Below are positions 16,538 to 26,146 of a stretch of DNA of 64,000 bases, in pieces. Below the pieces are notes generated by a model that saw only the letters and a program-made list of their open reading frames with translations, ran no database searches and had not been told where the DNA came from. Source of the DNA: Bacillus sp. AFS088145 (GTDB lineage: Bacteria > Bacillota > Bacilli > Bacillales > Bacillaceae_G); contig NZ_NUUX01000019.1 in the NCBI RefSeq assembly GCF_002564465.1, forward strand, positions 20,994 through 84,993, read 5' to 3'. The position numbers and the translations under genes are program-made. Position 1 is the first letter of the stretch; each line of letters begins with the position of its first letter.

Positions 16538-17182
16538 TTATTTCAATCCATTCTTAATAAACTCAATCGTACGTTCAGTTTCTTGTTCTTCGTTCCAAAA
16601 AGGTGTATTTTCTAGGACGATTGAAGAGATAACTAGACCAATTACTGTTGAGATAATTAGTCTTAGTACTGTCGGTATCGGAAGTTCTTTTATTTGCCCT
16701 TTATCGATAAACGATTGTAATACAGTGGCTACTTTAGGGTACATTTTATCTTTAAAGAGTCTTTTTAGCTCTTCTTGCATATCGTCTTGGAATGGCATTT
16801 CTTGTATGATTATTTTTACAGCTGCCTTATTTTTCTTTGCAAATTCCATGCGATTTTTTATAAGCGCATTAAGAAAATCTTCAAATGTTTCGTACTCTAA
16901 ATGAAATACTGCTTTAGAAAAACGATCCAATTCAAAAGGAGCAATTGTTTTTACTAATGTCGGTTTGATAATACTTTTTAATAAATCCTTTTTTGTTTTA
17001 AAGTAACGAAAAATAGTACCTTCAGCAACATTTGCTTTTTTTGCAATTTCATTGGTAGATGTACTAACAAAACCTTTTTCTGCAAAAATTTCAATTGCAG
17101 CTTCAAGGATTTTTATTTCTTTTTCATTCATTTCTTGTAATTTTTCTTCTGGAAAAAACTCTTCTAATTTAATTGGTAACAC
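16538..17182 (-). CDS. TetR/AcrR family regulator of the adjacent ABC exporter
   Basis: 214 residues. The N-terminal HTH is clear: [45 protein letters not shown] read it in overlapping parts of this stretch. The C-terminal two thirds is a helical ligand domain. It follows the permease gene by three bases, so the three genes form one unit, probably autoregulated through the paired palindromes upstream. The GTG start is only one base from GGAG; a start at the ATG 17 codons in, just before the HTH, is possible. Confidence 0.85.
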   Translation of the reverse strand: MLPIKLEEFFPEEKLQEMNEKEIKILEAAIEIFAEKGFVSTSTNEIAKKANVAEGTIFRYFKTKKDLLKSIIKPTLVKTIAPFELDRFSKAVFHLEYETFEDFLNALIKNRMEFAKKNKAAVKIIIQEMPFQDDMQEELKRLFKDKMYPKVATVLQSFIDKGQIKELPIPTVLRLIISTVIGLVISSIVLENTPFWNEEQETERTIEFIKNGLK

Positions 17183-17185
17183 TCC

Positions 17186-18202
17186 TTAAATTGAACGCTG
17201 TTTCTTTAATGCAACTATATTTAAAGAAATAAATACTAATGAAAATCCAAGAAGGATCAATAATTGATATACAACATCAGAAAGCGACTGCCCTTTTATC
17301 ATAATACCTCTAAGTGCTTCTGCTCCATATGTCAGTGGTAAAATACCCCCGATAAATTTAAACCAATTTGGTAAAAACGCCGTTGAGAATATACCTGAAA
17401 AAAGTATTTGTGGGACAGCAATAACTGGAATAAATTGTACAACTTGAAATTCATTATTTGCATATGCAGATAACAGCATACCAAGTGTAAGAGCAGTTAG
17501 AGATAATAGAATATTAACTACGCAGACTTCCCATGCACTTCCTACATTATACATATCTAATACACTGATTGAAAAGACTGTTATAATGATCGATTGGATT
17601 AAAGCAAAAAATCCAAAGCCTAAAATATAACCAACAACAATTTCCCATCTTTTGACTGGCGTGACGAGTAATCTTTCAAGTGTTGTTGTTAATCTTTCCC
17701 TTACAAATGAAATACCTGATAAGATAAATACAAATAAGAACGAGAAAAATCCAATAAAAATTGGTCCAATTGAATCAAATGATTCCATATTTTTACTACC
17801 ATAAATTGGGTCCATTACAATTTTAAGATTAGAAGGTGTATTTTCTTTAACTGCAGATTGAATAGCATCCATTACTGCAGTTGTTCTTGCTTTATCTGTC
17901 CCTTCAAACTGTACAACTATCTCTCCTGATTTGAACAAAACTGCACCATCAAGATCCATTTTTTTCAATTTATCTTCAATGTCTGAAGGATTTACATTTT
18001 TTACTTTCGCATAATCTTTCACAATTTGCTCGAATGCTGGAGGGGCATCTACGAGTGCTAAAGTTGGTTTTGTATCATCTTGTTTTAAGATATAAGAAAA
18101 TAAAAACAATAATACGATAGGAGCAACGAAAATCATCGCAAGAGATCTTCTATCTTTTAAAAATTGTTTAATTATTCGTTTAGAAATAGCAAAGACTCTC
18201 AT
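17186..18202 (-). CDS. ABC-2 type exporter permease
   Basis: 338 residues. There is one membrane span near the N terminus, an external domain of roughly 120 residues, and five C-terminal spans beginning around IGPIFIGFFSFLFVFILSG. The RERLTTTLERLLVTPVKRWE motif is the typical ABC-2 coupling region. It overlaps the ATPase gene by four bases (ATGA). Such one-permease systems often export lipophilic drugs or peptides; no substrate can be inferred. It resembles the B. subtilis YfiLMN group. Confidence 0.88.
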   Translation of the reverse strand: MRVFAISKRIIKQFLKDRRSLAMIFVAPIVLLFLFSYILKQDDTKPTLALVDAPPAFEQIVKDYAKVKNVNPSDIEDKLKKMDLDGAVLFKSGEIVVQFEGTDKARTTAVMDAIQSAVKENTPSNLKIVMDPIYGSKNMESFDSIGPIFIGFFSFLFVFILSGISFVRERLTTTLERLLVTPVKRWEIVVGYILGFGFFALIQSIIITVFSISVLDMYNVGSAWEVCVVNILLSLTALTLGMLLSAYANNEFQVVQFIPVIAVPQILFSGIFSTAFLPNWFKFIGGILPLTYGAEALRGIMIKGQSLSDVVYQLLILLGFSLVFISLNIVALKKQRSI

Positions 18203-18918
18203 GAGCTCACCTCAGTATTAAAATATAGGTCTTCGATTTTACCTGTTTTTGATTGCGAGATTAAATTTTCAGTAGTATCTAAAGCGATAAATTCTCCTTC
18301 TCTAATTAATCCGATTCGTTCACATTTTTCAGCTTCTTCCATGATATGGGTTGTAATGATTATTGTAGTACCTTGTTTTTTCATTTCAAAAAATTGATTC
18401 CAAATTTGCTTTCTTAGTACTGGATCAATTCCGACTGTTGGTTCATCAAGGATTAGTAATGTAGGTTTATGGAGGATTGAGATAGCAAGAGATAGTCGTT
18501 TTTTCATTCCCCCAGAGTATTGATTAACTTGCTTGTTTAATGAATCCTCTAACCCAACGATTTGGGCTACTTCTTGAATTCTCGACTTAAGTTCTTTACC
18601 TTTTAGATTATATAGGGCACCAAAGAAACTTAGATTATCAGCACCTGTTAAATCGCTATATAAAGCGTCAGATTGTCCCATATAGCCTATTGACGGAAGG
18701 ACTGTGAAATTAGGCATTTCATTATTGTAAACTAATACTTCTCCTTTTGAACTTTTATCGATCCCAGCAATCAATTTTATTAACGTTGTTTTACCAGAAC
18801 CTGATGGACCTAAAATCCCAAATATCTCTCCTTCTTGAATGTTCATTGAAATATTTTTTAGCACAGCTCTTTTTCCAAATAAACGGTCAACCTTTTGGAT
18901 TTGGACAACATTGTTCAT
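18199..18918 (-). CDS. ABC exporter ATP-binding protein
   Basis: 239 residues. Walker A is GPSGSGKTT, the Q-loop follows in GYMGQSDALYSDL, the signature is YSGGMKKRL, Walker B is LLILDEPTVGIDP, and the switch histidine is in TTHIMEEA. It is first in the three-gene unit, with a TATTCC-rich leader and AGGAATAAG Shine-Dalgarno. It pairs with the downstream permease and dimerises on the cytosolic face of the membrane. Confidence 0.92.
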   Translation of the reverse strand: MNNVVQIQKVDRLFGKRAVLKNISMNIQEGEIFGILGPSGSGKTTLIKLIAGIDKSSKGEVLVYNNEMPNFTVLPSIGYMGQSDALYSDLTGADNLSFFGALYNLKGKELKSRIQEVAQIVGLEDSLNKQVNQYSGGMKKRLSLAISILHKPTLLILDEPTVGIDPVLRKQIWNQFFEMKKQGTTIIITTHIMEEAEKCERIGLIREGEFIALDTTENLISQSKTGKIEDLYFNTEVSS

Positions 18919-18963
18919 CTTATTCCTCCGTTCAAGACTATTTCTTTTATAGTACCCAAAATG

Positions 18964-18977
18964 AGTGAGTACTCACT
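18964..18977. promoter_or_regulatory. TetR operator palindrome 1
   Basis: Perfect 14-base palindrome AGTGAGTACTCACT, with a wider T/A-flanked arm. It lies just downstream of the -10 of the ABC-TetR promoter. Confidence 0.8.
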
Positions 18978-18987
18978 TTATACCTTT

Positions 18988-19016
18988 ATCTTAATTCACT
19001 TTTTATTGTCAGTCAA
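18988..19016 (-). promoter_or_regulatory. promoter of the ABC-TetR operon
   Basis: Minus strand TTGACT (19011-19016), 17-base spacer, TAAGAT (18988-18993), framed on both sides by identical palindromic operators. Confidence 0.82.
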
Positions 19017-19021
19017 CAAAA

Positions 19022-19035
19022 AGTGAGTACTCACT
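19022..19035. promoter_or_regulatory. TetR operator palindrome 2
   Basis: A second perfect AGTGAGTACTCACT, upstream of the -35, 58 bases centre to centre from the first. Two sites flanking one promoter suggest repression with possible looping or side-by-side dimers. Confidence 0.8.
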
Positions 19036-19049
19036 CAATTGTATTTTAA

Positions 19050-19085
19050 TAAAAAAAGAAAGATGCCTATAAGACATCTTTCTTT
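19050..19085 (-). terminator. mtnN terminator
   Basis: Perfect stem AAAGAAAGATG / CATCTTTCTTT with a U7 run on the minus strand. Confidence 0.9.
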
Positions 19086-19092
19086 AAACGAT

Positions 19093-19785
19093 TTATAACG
19101 CTTTAATCATTTCCTCAACCATTAATGTTGAATTAACAGCTGCAGTATGAAGGAATTGATCAAATGAAATATTTGATTCTTTACCTGCAATATCTGACAA
19201 TGCTCGTGTTACAACAAATGGCACTTTAAAAGCATAACAAACTTGAGCGATTGCAGCTGCTTCCATCTCTACAGCATACAGATCACCAAATTTCTCTTTT
19301 ACGAAGTCAACTCTTACTGGATCGTTCATAAAAGAATCACCCGTTACGATTAATCCTTCAACAACTTGGATACCATTAATTTTTTCAGCGCAATTTTTAG
19401 CGATAGACTTTAATTTATCATCAGAAGGGAATGCTGCTGGCATACCTGGAACTTGACCATATTCATAATTGAATGCAGTAACGTCTACGTCATGATGACG
19501 CACTTCAGTTGAGATAACAACGTCGCCAACATTTAAGTCAGTATGAAGTCCGCCTGCAGATCCTGTGTTAATAACAACATCTGGCTGATATTTTTCTAAA
19601 AGAATTGCTGTAGCCATTGCTGCATTAACTTTACCAATTCCAGACTTTAATAAAATTACTTCTTTTCCTTCGTATGTACCTATGTTATATTCTGAACCTG
19701 CAATTTCTTCTTTTCTTAGGTTGTCTAATTTATCACGTAATACATGTACTTCTTCTTCCATTGCTCCAATAATAGCTATTTTCAT
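19093..19785 (-). CDS. mtnN: 5'-methylthioadenosine / SAH nucleosidase
   Basis: 230 residues, normal size. It starts [16 protein letters not shown], has the phosphorylase-like [16 protein letters not shown] and the [12 protein letters not shown] substrate site, and the DIAGKESN loop with the catalytic aspartate. It cleaves MTA and S-adenosylhomocysteine to adenine, in methionine salvage and SAM by-product removal. In B. subtilis it lies in yrrT-mtnN-mccA-mccB-yrhC; here it has its own terminator and stands alone. Confidence 0.96.
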   Translation of the reverse strand: MKIAIIGAMEEEVHVLRDKLDNLRKEEIAGSEYNIGTYEGKEVILLKSGIGKVNAAMATAILLEKYQPDVVINTGSAGGLHTDLNVGDVVISTEVRHHDVDVTAFNYEYGQVPGMPAAFPSDDKLKSIAKNCAEKINGIQVVEGLIVTGDSFMNDPVRVDFVKEKFGDLYAVEMEAAAIAQVCYAFKVPFVVTRALSDIAGKESNISFDQFLHTAAVNSTLMVEEMIKAL

Positions 19786-19909
19786 TCTTTCAATTCCCTA
19801 CTTTCTCTTTCAAACTTTAATCATTTTACCATATAGCGACATATCATTCATCTTTAAGAATACGTACAACAAAAAACACTTTAATTCTTAAAAAGAAAGG
19901 CGTTATTTA

Positions 19910-19964
19910 CCCTACAGGAGCTCGCTTTCTATGTGGCGTAAGCTTTCTGTTTGCTCTTGTAGGG
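19910..19964. repeat. degenerate copy of dispersed repeat family R1
   Basis: Inverted ends CCCTACA (19910-19916) and TGTAGGG (19958-19964). The left end, CTACAGGAGCTCGCTTTC, matches the copy at the window end (CTACAGGATGCTCGCTTTC) except for one missing base. It could also act as a terminator after yrrS. Confidence 0.6.
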
Positions 19965-19982
19965 ACTCAAATTTTAATACCG

Positions 19983-20579
19983 CTAATACTTTAACTCTTT
20001 TACTTCTTGTACCAAAATAGGGAGCCAGCCTTCTTTTACAACCCAGTGTAAGTATACGACATATTTATAACTTAAGTCGTTTGTGGCAACGTATACTTTT
20101 ATACTTTGTGGATCGTATCCTTGACCAATATGCCAAACTGAATAATCTTCTTTTGTTAAAGAAATCGCATTTGATACCGCTTCTTCCATTTCATAAAAGT
20201 CTTGAGACTTATGACTATAGTGAACTGTATGAGGCTCAATTTGTCTTGTTTTGTTAGGTGTCCATTCTTTTACAGTCGATTCGATAATATTTTCATCATT
20301 TATCGAATCTTTAATAATCTCATTTACTTTTTCACGATATTTCGCTTGATATGGATTCGGTATATCAGTCATTTGCTTTGGTTCTTGAGCAATCGTAGTA
20401 ATTTTAGCTTTTGCAGTATTAGGCTCTATCTTTTGTTGGTTGACGATTGGTAAAGTTATTTTTATCCCTAAATAGATGATTCCAAAAAGAAGTGGAATAA
20501 GTAGTATTCTGTAAAAATAATTTCCTCTTCGTACTCGTCTTAATTTTTGGACCCTTTTGTTTGGTTCAATCGAAGACAT
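19983..20579 (-). CDS. yrrS: YrrS family protein (DUF1510), PbpI partner gene
   Basis: 198 residues from the ATG nine bases after GGAGG; a TTG two codons earlier is too close to it. A basic N terminus (KRVQKLRRVRRGNYFYR) precedes a single membrane anchor (ILLIPLLFGIIYLGIKITL), a linker, and an external domain with VWHIGQGYDPQS and a YVVYLHWVVKEGWLP strand region, as in YrrS. It is directly downstream of pbpI, matching the B. subtilis yrrR-yrrS pair expressed in sporulation. The biochemical role is unknown. Confidence 0.8.
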   Translation of the reverse strand: MSSIEPNKRVQKLRRVRRGNYFYRILLIPLLFGIIYLGIKITLPIVNQQKIEPNTAKAKITTIAQEPKQMTDIPNPYQAKYREKVNEIIKDSINDENIIESTVKEWTPNKTRQIEPHTVHYSHKSQDFYEMEEAVSNAISLTKEDYSVWHIGQGYDPQSIKVYVATNDLSYKYVVYLHWVVKEGWLPILVQEVKELKY

Positions 20580-20646
20580 TGACAAAATCCTCCAAAAACA
20601 ACTAATTTTTCCCTATTTTAACATAGAGTTAATTAATTAAAAATAG

Positions 20647-22407
20647 CTATTTTGTGTGGTTTTTATCAAAGTTATAGATAGATTTTATTAAACTTGTAAC
20701 AGTGTCAGAAGTAGATGTAACCTCGTTTGAAACATTTAAACTAACTACTGCGAATGCATACCTTGGCTTATCATATGGAAAATAACCTGCAAACCATTTG
20801 TTTTGTTCGACTATTTTACCATCTACTACTTTTGTTTCCGCTGTGCCACTTTTCCCTGCTAAAGGGTAAGGCAAACTAGTATATCGATTTCCCGTTCCTT
20901 TCGGATTCGTAACTACACCTCGAAGTAACTCTCTTAATTGTTGCATTGAATCTGGAGCTAGATAATCATCAGCCAATGTCTGTTCTGGGAATTTAAACAT
21001 TTCTGTACCATTTTTATATAATACAGAATCTACTACTTTTACTTGTTTTGGGCTTCCACCCCGCGCAATGGTAGCCATCATATTAGCTACGGCTAAAGGG
21101 GATACTTTCACATCCTGTTGCCCAATGGATGTATTTAAGAGCTTATCACTTAAAGAGTTTCCTACAAAATAAGTTGGTTTCCCTTCATTTTGAAATTGAC
21201 TAAAACTAGACTCATGATAGACAGATCCTGTCCATCCTACTGGACCATCTAAACCTAGCTTTTTGGCATATGTTTGAAACATATCTTTATTTTTTAAAGT
21301 TAATTGCTTACCTAATTGGCCAAATGTGTAATTACAACTTTCATAGAAACTTTGTTGAAAAGTTAAATTACCTTTTCGCTTTTTCTCTTCATCTTCGTAT
21401 TTACCGACTAGATTATTATTGCAATTATACATTTGATTTTCTTTAACAATACCTTGATCTATTGAAGCAGCCGCTACAACTGTTTTAAAGACGGAACCAG
21501 GTGTACTAGCTAATAGTGCATAATTAGTCGCCGTATTATCATTCGAAGAAAATAAATTTTGGAAATTCATATTTGGTCGGCTAACCATTGCTAATAAATT
21601 GTTCGTCTTTACGTCAATTAGCACTGCTGCACCTTTTTGAAGTTTAGCTTGGTCAACAGCTTGTTCTAAAATTTGTTGTAAATCTTTATCTAGTGTAGTA
21701 GAAAGGGAAACTGGATAAAATGGATTACTAGGTTTTGCATATTTTACTTCGTTTCCAAACATCGGTTTACCTAAATTATCTACGTGAAGCATTAAATTAG
21801 ATGTGCCATCAGATTTTAAGAAATCTTCAAACTGAGCTTCTAAACCAATTACTCCAAATTCTTTAGGCTTAAAATCTCGATCACTTTCATACTGTTTTTC
21901 ATATTGTTCTTTATTTTCTCTGGCTATTCCAATTAGGTGTTCTGCCAATTGTTTGTCGTCTTTGTCTTGAGACAACATGGAAATTAATCCAGAAACATGT
22001 AAATTATTTATTTCATCAATTTTTTCCGATGTTAATGTTTTTTTCATTCCTTCTAATGTAAAAGGTTCTTTTTTACCATTAAACTGATTTTTAATATTTG
22101 CAACCGGTACTCCTGTAATCGACGATAATTTATCAATCGGCCAATCGATTGTTTTTAAAAATGGAAATAAAATAACTTTTGGAGTGTAAGCTGCACTTAA
22201 TAATTTTCCATTTCGGTCAAGTATTTTTCCACGTCCATTATCAATCCGAAACTGAAATGTTCTTTGAGCAACACTTCTTTCAATTAAATTTACCTTTTGT
22301 GGGCCAAAATTCTTTTGATGAAGTATACTAATATCGAAACATCTGTACACAATTAAAGAAAATAGTAACGAAATTATAATTAATATGGCTTTTATCCGTC
22401 TATGCAT
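20647..22407 (-). CDS. pbpI: class B penicillin-binding protein PbpI
   Basis: 586 residues. An N-terminal membrane anchor (IKAILIIISLLFSLIVYRCF) is followed by a dimerisation domain with RGKILDRNGK. The transpeptidase shows the three active-site motifs: SVFK (serine within STPGSVFK), SCN and KSGTAE. It crosslinks peptidoglycan at the outer face of the membrane; B. subtilis PbpI (YrrR) is sporulation-linked. Its GAGGTG ribosome binding site lies inside the greA terminator hairpin, eight bases before the ATG. Confidence 0.92.
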   Translation of the reverse strand: MHRRIKAILIIISLLFSLIVYRCFDISILHQKNFGPQKVNLIERSVAQRTFQFRIDNGRGKILDRNGKLLSAAYTPKVILFPFLKTIDWPIDKLSSITGVPVANIKNQFNGKKEPFTLEGMKKTLTSEKIDEINNLHVSGLISMLSQDKDDKQLAEHLIGIARENKEQYEKQYESDRDFKPKEFGVIGLEAQFEDFLKSDGTSNLMLHVDNLGKPMFGNEVKYAKPSNPFYPVSLSTTLDKDLQQILEQAVDQAKLQKGAAVLIDVKTNNLLAMVSRPNMNFQNLFSSNDNTATNYALLASTPGSVFKTVVAAASIDQGIVKENQMYNCNNNLVGKYEDEEKKRKGNLTFQQSFYESCNYTFGQLGKQLTLKNKDMFQTYAKKLGLDGPVGWTGSVYHESSFSQFQNEGKPTYFVGNSLSDKLLNTSIGQQDVKVSPLAVANMMATIARGGSPKQVKVVDSVLYKNGTEMFKFPEQTLADDYLAPDSMQQLRELLRGVVTNPKGTGNRYTSLPYPLAGKSGTAETKVVDGKIVEQNKWFAGYFPYDKPRYAFAVVSLNVSNEVTSTSDTVTSLIKSIYNFDKNHTK

Positions 22408-22410
22408 ATA

Positions 22411-22446
22411 AAAAACACCTCATCTACAGTGTAGACGGGGTGTTCT
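22411..22446 (-). terminator. greA terminator that contains the pbpI ribosome binding site
   Basis: Minus strand stem AACACCCCGTCTAC / GTAGATGAGGTGTT (one mismatch, one G-U), followed by a T6 run and then the pbpI start. GAGGTG on its descending arm (22416-22421) is the pbpI Shine-Dalgarno. Confidence 0.8.
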
Positions 22447-22480
22447 TTTTTCAAACAATTAAATTGTTAAACAAATCAAA

Positions 22481-22957
22481 TTATTTAACAGCAAGTATTC
22501 TTACTTGCATATCTCCACCTGGAGTATTAACTGTTACTTCTTCACCAACAGTTTTGCCTAATAAGCTTTTTGCGATTGGAGAATCATTTGAAATTTTACC
22601 TTCAAATGGATCAGCCTCTGCACTACCTACAATTGTGTAAGTTTCTTCGTCACCAGCTGGTAATTCTAAGAAAGTTACAGATTTACCTAAAGTTACTGTA
22701 TCTGATGCATCATTATTTTCAGTAATAATTTCAGCATTACGGATCATATTTTCTAAAGTTGTAATACGTCCTTCAACAAATGCTTGTTCATCTTTTGCAG
22801 CATCGTATTCAGAGTTCTCTGAAAGGTCACCAAAGCTACGAGCAATTTTAATACGCTCTACTACTTCAGCACGCTTTACTGTTTTTAAATTTTCTAATTC
22901 TTGTTCTAATTTTTGTTTCCCAGCTAAAGTCATAGGGAATTTTTTTTCGTTAGCCAT
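22481..22957 (-). CDS. greA: transcript cleavage factor GreA
   Basis: 158 residues from the ATG eight bases after AAGGAG. The coiled-coil tip carries the acidic pair in [18 protein letters not shown], which reaches into the RNA polymerase secondary channel, and the C-terminal FKBP-like domain ends in [10 protein letters not shown]. It stimulates cleavage of backtracked RNA. It follows udk at some distance and has its own terminator. Confidence 0.97.
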   Translation of the reverse strand: MANEKKFPMTLAGKQKLEQELENLKTVKRAEVVERIKIARSFGDLSENSEYDAAKDEQAFVEGRITTLENMIRNAEIITENNDASDTVTLGKSVTFLELPAGDEETYTIVGSAEADPFEGKISNDSPIAKSLLGKTVGEEVTVNTPGGDMQVRILAVK

Positions 22958-23096
22958 TTTGTACACTCCTTTTAGTATCCACCGTTTCTTTTATGTAGAA
23001 CTTCTAAATTTATGTTTATACAATGTAGTTGTACAAACAGTGTATGAGAATAATTAATGAAACATTCAACTTATGAAAACGCATTCTTTTATATAG

Positions 23097-23131
23097 AAAG
23101 ATGAAGAAGTGATTGCTTCTCCATCTTTCCA
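23097..23131 (-). terminator. putative udk terminator
   Basis: Inverted repeat AAAGATGGAGAAG / CTTCTTCATCTTT on the minus strand, 38 bases after the udk stop; the following U tract is short. Confidence 0.55.
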
Positions 23132-23168
23132 AAATTATATTTAGGAATTATTCTCTCATATGAACGTA

Positions 23169-23804
23169 TTATAATACACTTACTCTTTCAAGTATAGTCT
23201 GAATTTTTGTAGCCATTAAATCAATAGCCACAAAGTTCTGACCGCCTTCTGGTATGATAATATCTGCGAATTTCTTAGATGGTTCACAGAATTGATTATG
23301 CATAGGGCGTACAACATTTACATATTGATCTACCACAGAATCGACTGTTCTTCCACGTTCTTTTATATCTCGTTGTATTCGACGAAGTATTCGCAGATCA
23401 GCATCCGTATCTACAAATATCTTTATATCCATTAAATCACGTAAACGCTCGTCTTCTAATACTAGAATACCTTCTAAAATAATAACTTCTTTTGGCTCTA
23501 CAGGGATTGTTTCTGAAGATCTTGTATGAATTGTATAGTCATATACAGGTTTTTCAATTGCTTTATATTGCAATAAATCTTTTATATGCTCAATAAACAA
23601 ATCATTATCAAATGCTAATGGATGGTCATAATTTGTTTTCAATCTTTCTTCCATTGGTAAATGCGTTTGATCTCTATAATAAGAATCTTGCTGAATCATT
23701 AAAATTGAATGACCTTTAAATTGATCATAGATTGCTTTTGTTACAGAAGTTTTACCAGAGCCAGTCCCTCCAGCAATTCCAATTACAATGGGCTTATTCC
23801 CCAT
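23169..23804 (-). CDS. udk: uridine kinase
   Basis: 211 residues. The P-loop is [13 protein letters not shown] at residues 9-21, the QQDSYYRD and NYDHPLAFD motifs bind uridine, and the [12 protein letters not shown] lid is complete. It phosphorylates uridine and cytidine in nucleoside salvage. It is the last gene of the trmR-trhP1-trhP2-udk run, 20 bases after trhP2, an order kept in B. subtilis. Confidence 0.97.
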   Translation of the reverse strand: MGNKPIVIGIAGGTGSGKTSVTKAIYDQFKGHSILMIQQDSYYRDQTHLPMEERLKTNYDHPLAFDNDLFIEHIKDLLQYKAIEKPVYDYTIHTRSSETIPVEPKEVIILEGILVLEDERLRDLMDIKIFVDTDADLRILRRIQRDIKERGRTVDSVVDQYVNVVRPMHNQFCEPSKKFADIIIPEGGQNFVAIDLMATKIQTILERVSVL

Positions 23805-23824
23805 ACTTCAATCCCTCTTTCTTA

Positions 23825-25102
23825 TCAAACTAACTTTTTTCTCATCATGTTGTAAGGATAGACTTTTTGATCCACTTTAATTTTTACAATTTCTAATGGA
23901 TGTCTTGCAGCGTCTACTTCTGTTTCATCTTCATTAACAATTACACCAACTGTTTGTTTGAAGTTTTCAATTTCAGGTCCAAAGAATTCAATTTGGTCAC
24001 CTGGTTTGAAGTAGTTACGTTGTTGAATTGTTGCGATACCAGTTTCATCATCATAGTCTAATACAAGACCTGCAAAATCATACGTTGTTTTTTTGCTATG
24101 ATTTCCATACATTTGCTCTTTCATTCCTGGGAATCCTTCAAAGAATGAAGAAGCAGTGTCACGATTCGCACATTTATCTAGTTCTTCAACCCATTCTTCT
24201 TTAAATTCAAAGTTTTCTGGGTCAGCACAATATGCATCAATTATTTTACGATAAACAGATACAACTGTTGCTACGTAATGAATCGATTTCATACGTCCTT
24301 CAATTTTTAAACTATCTACACCCATTTCAATAAATTTAGGAATTGAACGTAATAAATTTAAATCTTTCGGGCTCATTGCAAATGGTGCATCTTCTTCAGC
24401 AAATAAAGCATTTTCTGAAGCATCTGGATTTTGTGACTCAGTTTGAACTAAATCGTAATCCCAACGACATGATTGACAACATCCACCACGGTTTGAATCA
24501 CGGGCAGTCATATGATTACTCAAAGTACAACGGCCTGAATAAGCAATACACATTGCTCCATGAATAAATGTTTCAATTTCGACGTCTACTTTTTCTTTGA
24601 TTTCCTTTATTTCTTCATAGCTCGTCTCACGTGCTAGTACTAATCGATGTAATCCTTCTTCTTTCCAGTACTGTGCAGCACGATAATTTGATAAAGATTG
24701 TTGTGTACTTAAATGTACCTCTAATTTAGGTGCAGCTTCTTTACATGTTTCAATAATATATGGGTCAGCTACAATAATACCTGTAACGCCTGCAGCTTCA
24801 ATTCCTTGTAAATACTCAACTAATCCGTCCATGTTTTCGTTATGAGCAAATATATTTGTTGTTACATAAATTTTCGCATTAAATTTGTTTGCAAATTCTA
24901 CCCCTTCAGCCATTTCTTCTATAGAGAAGTTATCTGCATTCGAACGTAAACCAAACTCTCTACCACCAATAAATACAGCATCTGCGCCATATCTTACTGC
25001 AATTTTTAATTTTTCTAAATTACCAGCCGGTGCTAATAGCTCAGGTTTTTTCACGATTACACGTTTGCCATCAACTATTTTATCTAATTGTCCAATTGCC
25101 AT
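23825..25102 (-). CDS. trhP2: tRNA hydroxylation protein TrhP2 (U32 family, YrrO)
   Basis: 425 residues. The U32 barrel begins PELLAPAGNLEKLKIAVRYG. Four cysteines typical of the family appear in GRCTLSNH and GGCCQSCRW, and the U32 signature in EIETFIHGAMCIAYSGRC. A C-terminal beta domain follows residue 340. TrhP proteins are prephenate-dependent enzymes of 5-hydroxyuridine-34 formation rather than proteases. It lies downstream of its paralogue trhP1, separated by 111 bases. Confidence 0.9.
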   Translation of the reverse strand: MAIGQLDKIVDGKRVIVKKPELLAPAGNLEKLKIAVRYGADAVFIGGREFGLRSNADNFSIEEMAEGVEFANKFNAKIYVTTNIFAHNENMDGLVEYLQGIEAAGVTGIIVADPYIIETCKEAAPKLEVHLSTQQSLSNYRAAQYWKEEGLHRLVLARETSYEEIKEIKEKVDVEIETFIHGAMCIAYSGRCTLSNHMTARDSNRGGCCQSCRWDYDLVQTESQNPDASENALFAEEDAPFAMSPKDLNLLRSIPKFIEMGVDSLKIEGRMKSIHYVATVVSVYRKIIDAYCADPENFEFKEEWVEELDKCANRDTASSFFEGFPGMKEQMYGNHSKKTTYDFAGLVLDYDDETGIATIQQRNYFKPGDQIEFFGPEIENFKQTVGVIVNEDETEVDAARHPLEIVKIKVDQKVYPYNMMRKKLV

Positions 25103-25213
25103 TATTAGTCCTCCTCTTTAATACAGGTAAGGTACAAAGTTCTAAGATACAGCTTTTCCTGATTTCTAGATTTCCCTGGCTTTCCTGCTTTTCCTTCATT
25201 AATCTAACCTCTA

Positions 25214-26146
25214 TTAATACACTGTTTCTTTAAAGAAGAATCCTGTGTCCAGTGGTCTGTTTACAGGTTGGATTGCTTCGATTTTGTCGAAAAGTTCGTC
25301 TTTGATTTCTTCGTAAGCTTCACGGTCTTCTACACATAGGTCTATAGCTTGTCTGTATAGTTTTGTTACTTCAATGATATACTCTGAAGATTTTAAGACA
25401 CCATCAATTTTGAATGAATCAATACCTGCATCAACTAATTCTTCTAACTCGTTAACAATACAAATATCATTTGGACTCATAATATGCGTTCCATTTTGAT
25501 CTTCAAAAATTGGATATTTATTATTACGCTCGTGGTCTACTAAGAACATATTTTCTTCATATTTCTTTTGTTCAACGATTTCTAAATTCTTTCCTTGGTA
25601 TTCAAAATAGTTACCGACAAGTGAACGTTTTGATTGGAACATAGCAGTCATTCCATGTACTTGTACTTCGATTTCTACTTTAGCATTTTCTTTAATTTCA
25701 GCAACAGCTTCAAAGCTTAATTCTCTAGCTAATACCGCACGTTTAGATCCACGTTTACCCCAGTAATTACAAGTAAACCAGTTTGTAGCCGTTGTTTCTG
25801 TATTCCAATGTAATTGCATATTAGGTGCAATCGCACGTACTGACATAAGAACTGCAGGATCTCCGAATACGATTGCATCCACATTTGCATCTCTTAAAAA
25901 AGCAATATAATCTTCAATTTCGTCAAGAATTTCATTATGGTAAACGCCATTCATCGCTACATATACTTTTACATTTTTTTTATGTGCAATTTCTACTGCT
26001 TCTTTTACAGCTTCACGTTTAAATTCGCCCGCTAAGCGTAATCCAAAACGTTGTTCACCAATAATAACTGCGTCTGCACCAGCATCAGCTAATTTATCTA
26101 TATCATTTAGGTTAGTTGGCGTAACTAATAATTCAGGCTTGATCAT
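25214..26146 (-). CDS. trhP1: tRNA hydroxylation protein TrhP1 (U32 family, YrrN)
   Basis: 310 residues from the ATG after AAGGGGAG; it overlaps the trmR end by 14 bases. The barrel starts KPELLVTPTNLNDIDKLADA, and VEIEVQVHGMTAMFQSKRS is the U32 signature without the cysteines seen in TrhP2. TrhP1 and TrhP2 act together in ho5U34 synthesis in B. subtilis. The shorter length and lack of the C-terminal domain distinguish it from TrhP2. Confidence 0.9.
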   Translation of the reverse strand: MIKPELLVTPTNLNDIDKLADAGADAVIIGEQRFGLRLAGEFKREAVKEAVEIAHKKNVKVYVAMNGVYHNEILDEIEDYIAFLRDANVDAIVFGDPAVLMSVRAIAPNMQLHWNTETTATNWFTCNYWGKRGSKRAVLARELSFEAVAEIKENAKVEIEVQVHGMTAMFQSKRSLVGNYFEYQGKNLEIVEQKKYEENMFLVDHERNNKYPIFEDQNGTHIMSPNDICIVNELEELVDAGIDSFKIDGVLKSSEYIIEVTKLYRQAIDLCVEDREAYEEIKDELFDKIEAIQPVNRPLDTGFFFKETVY

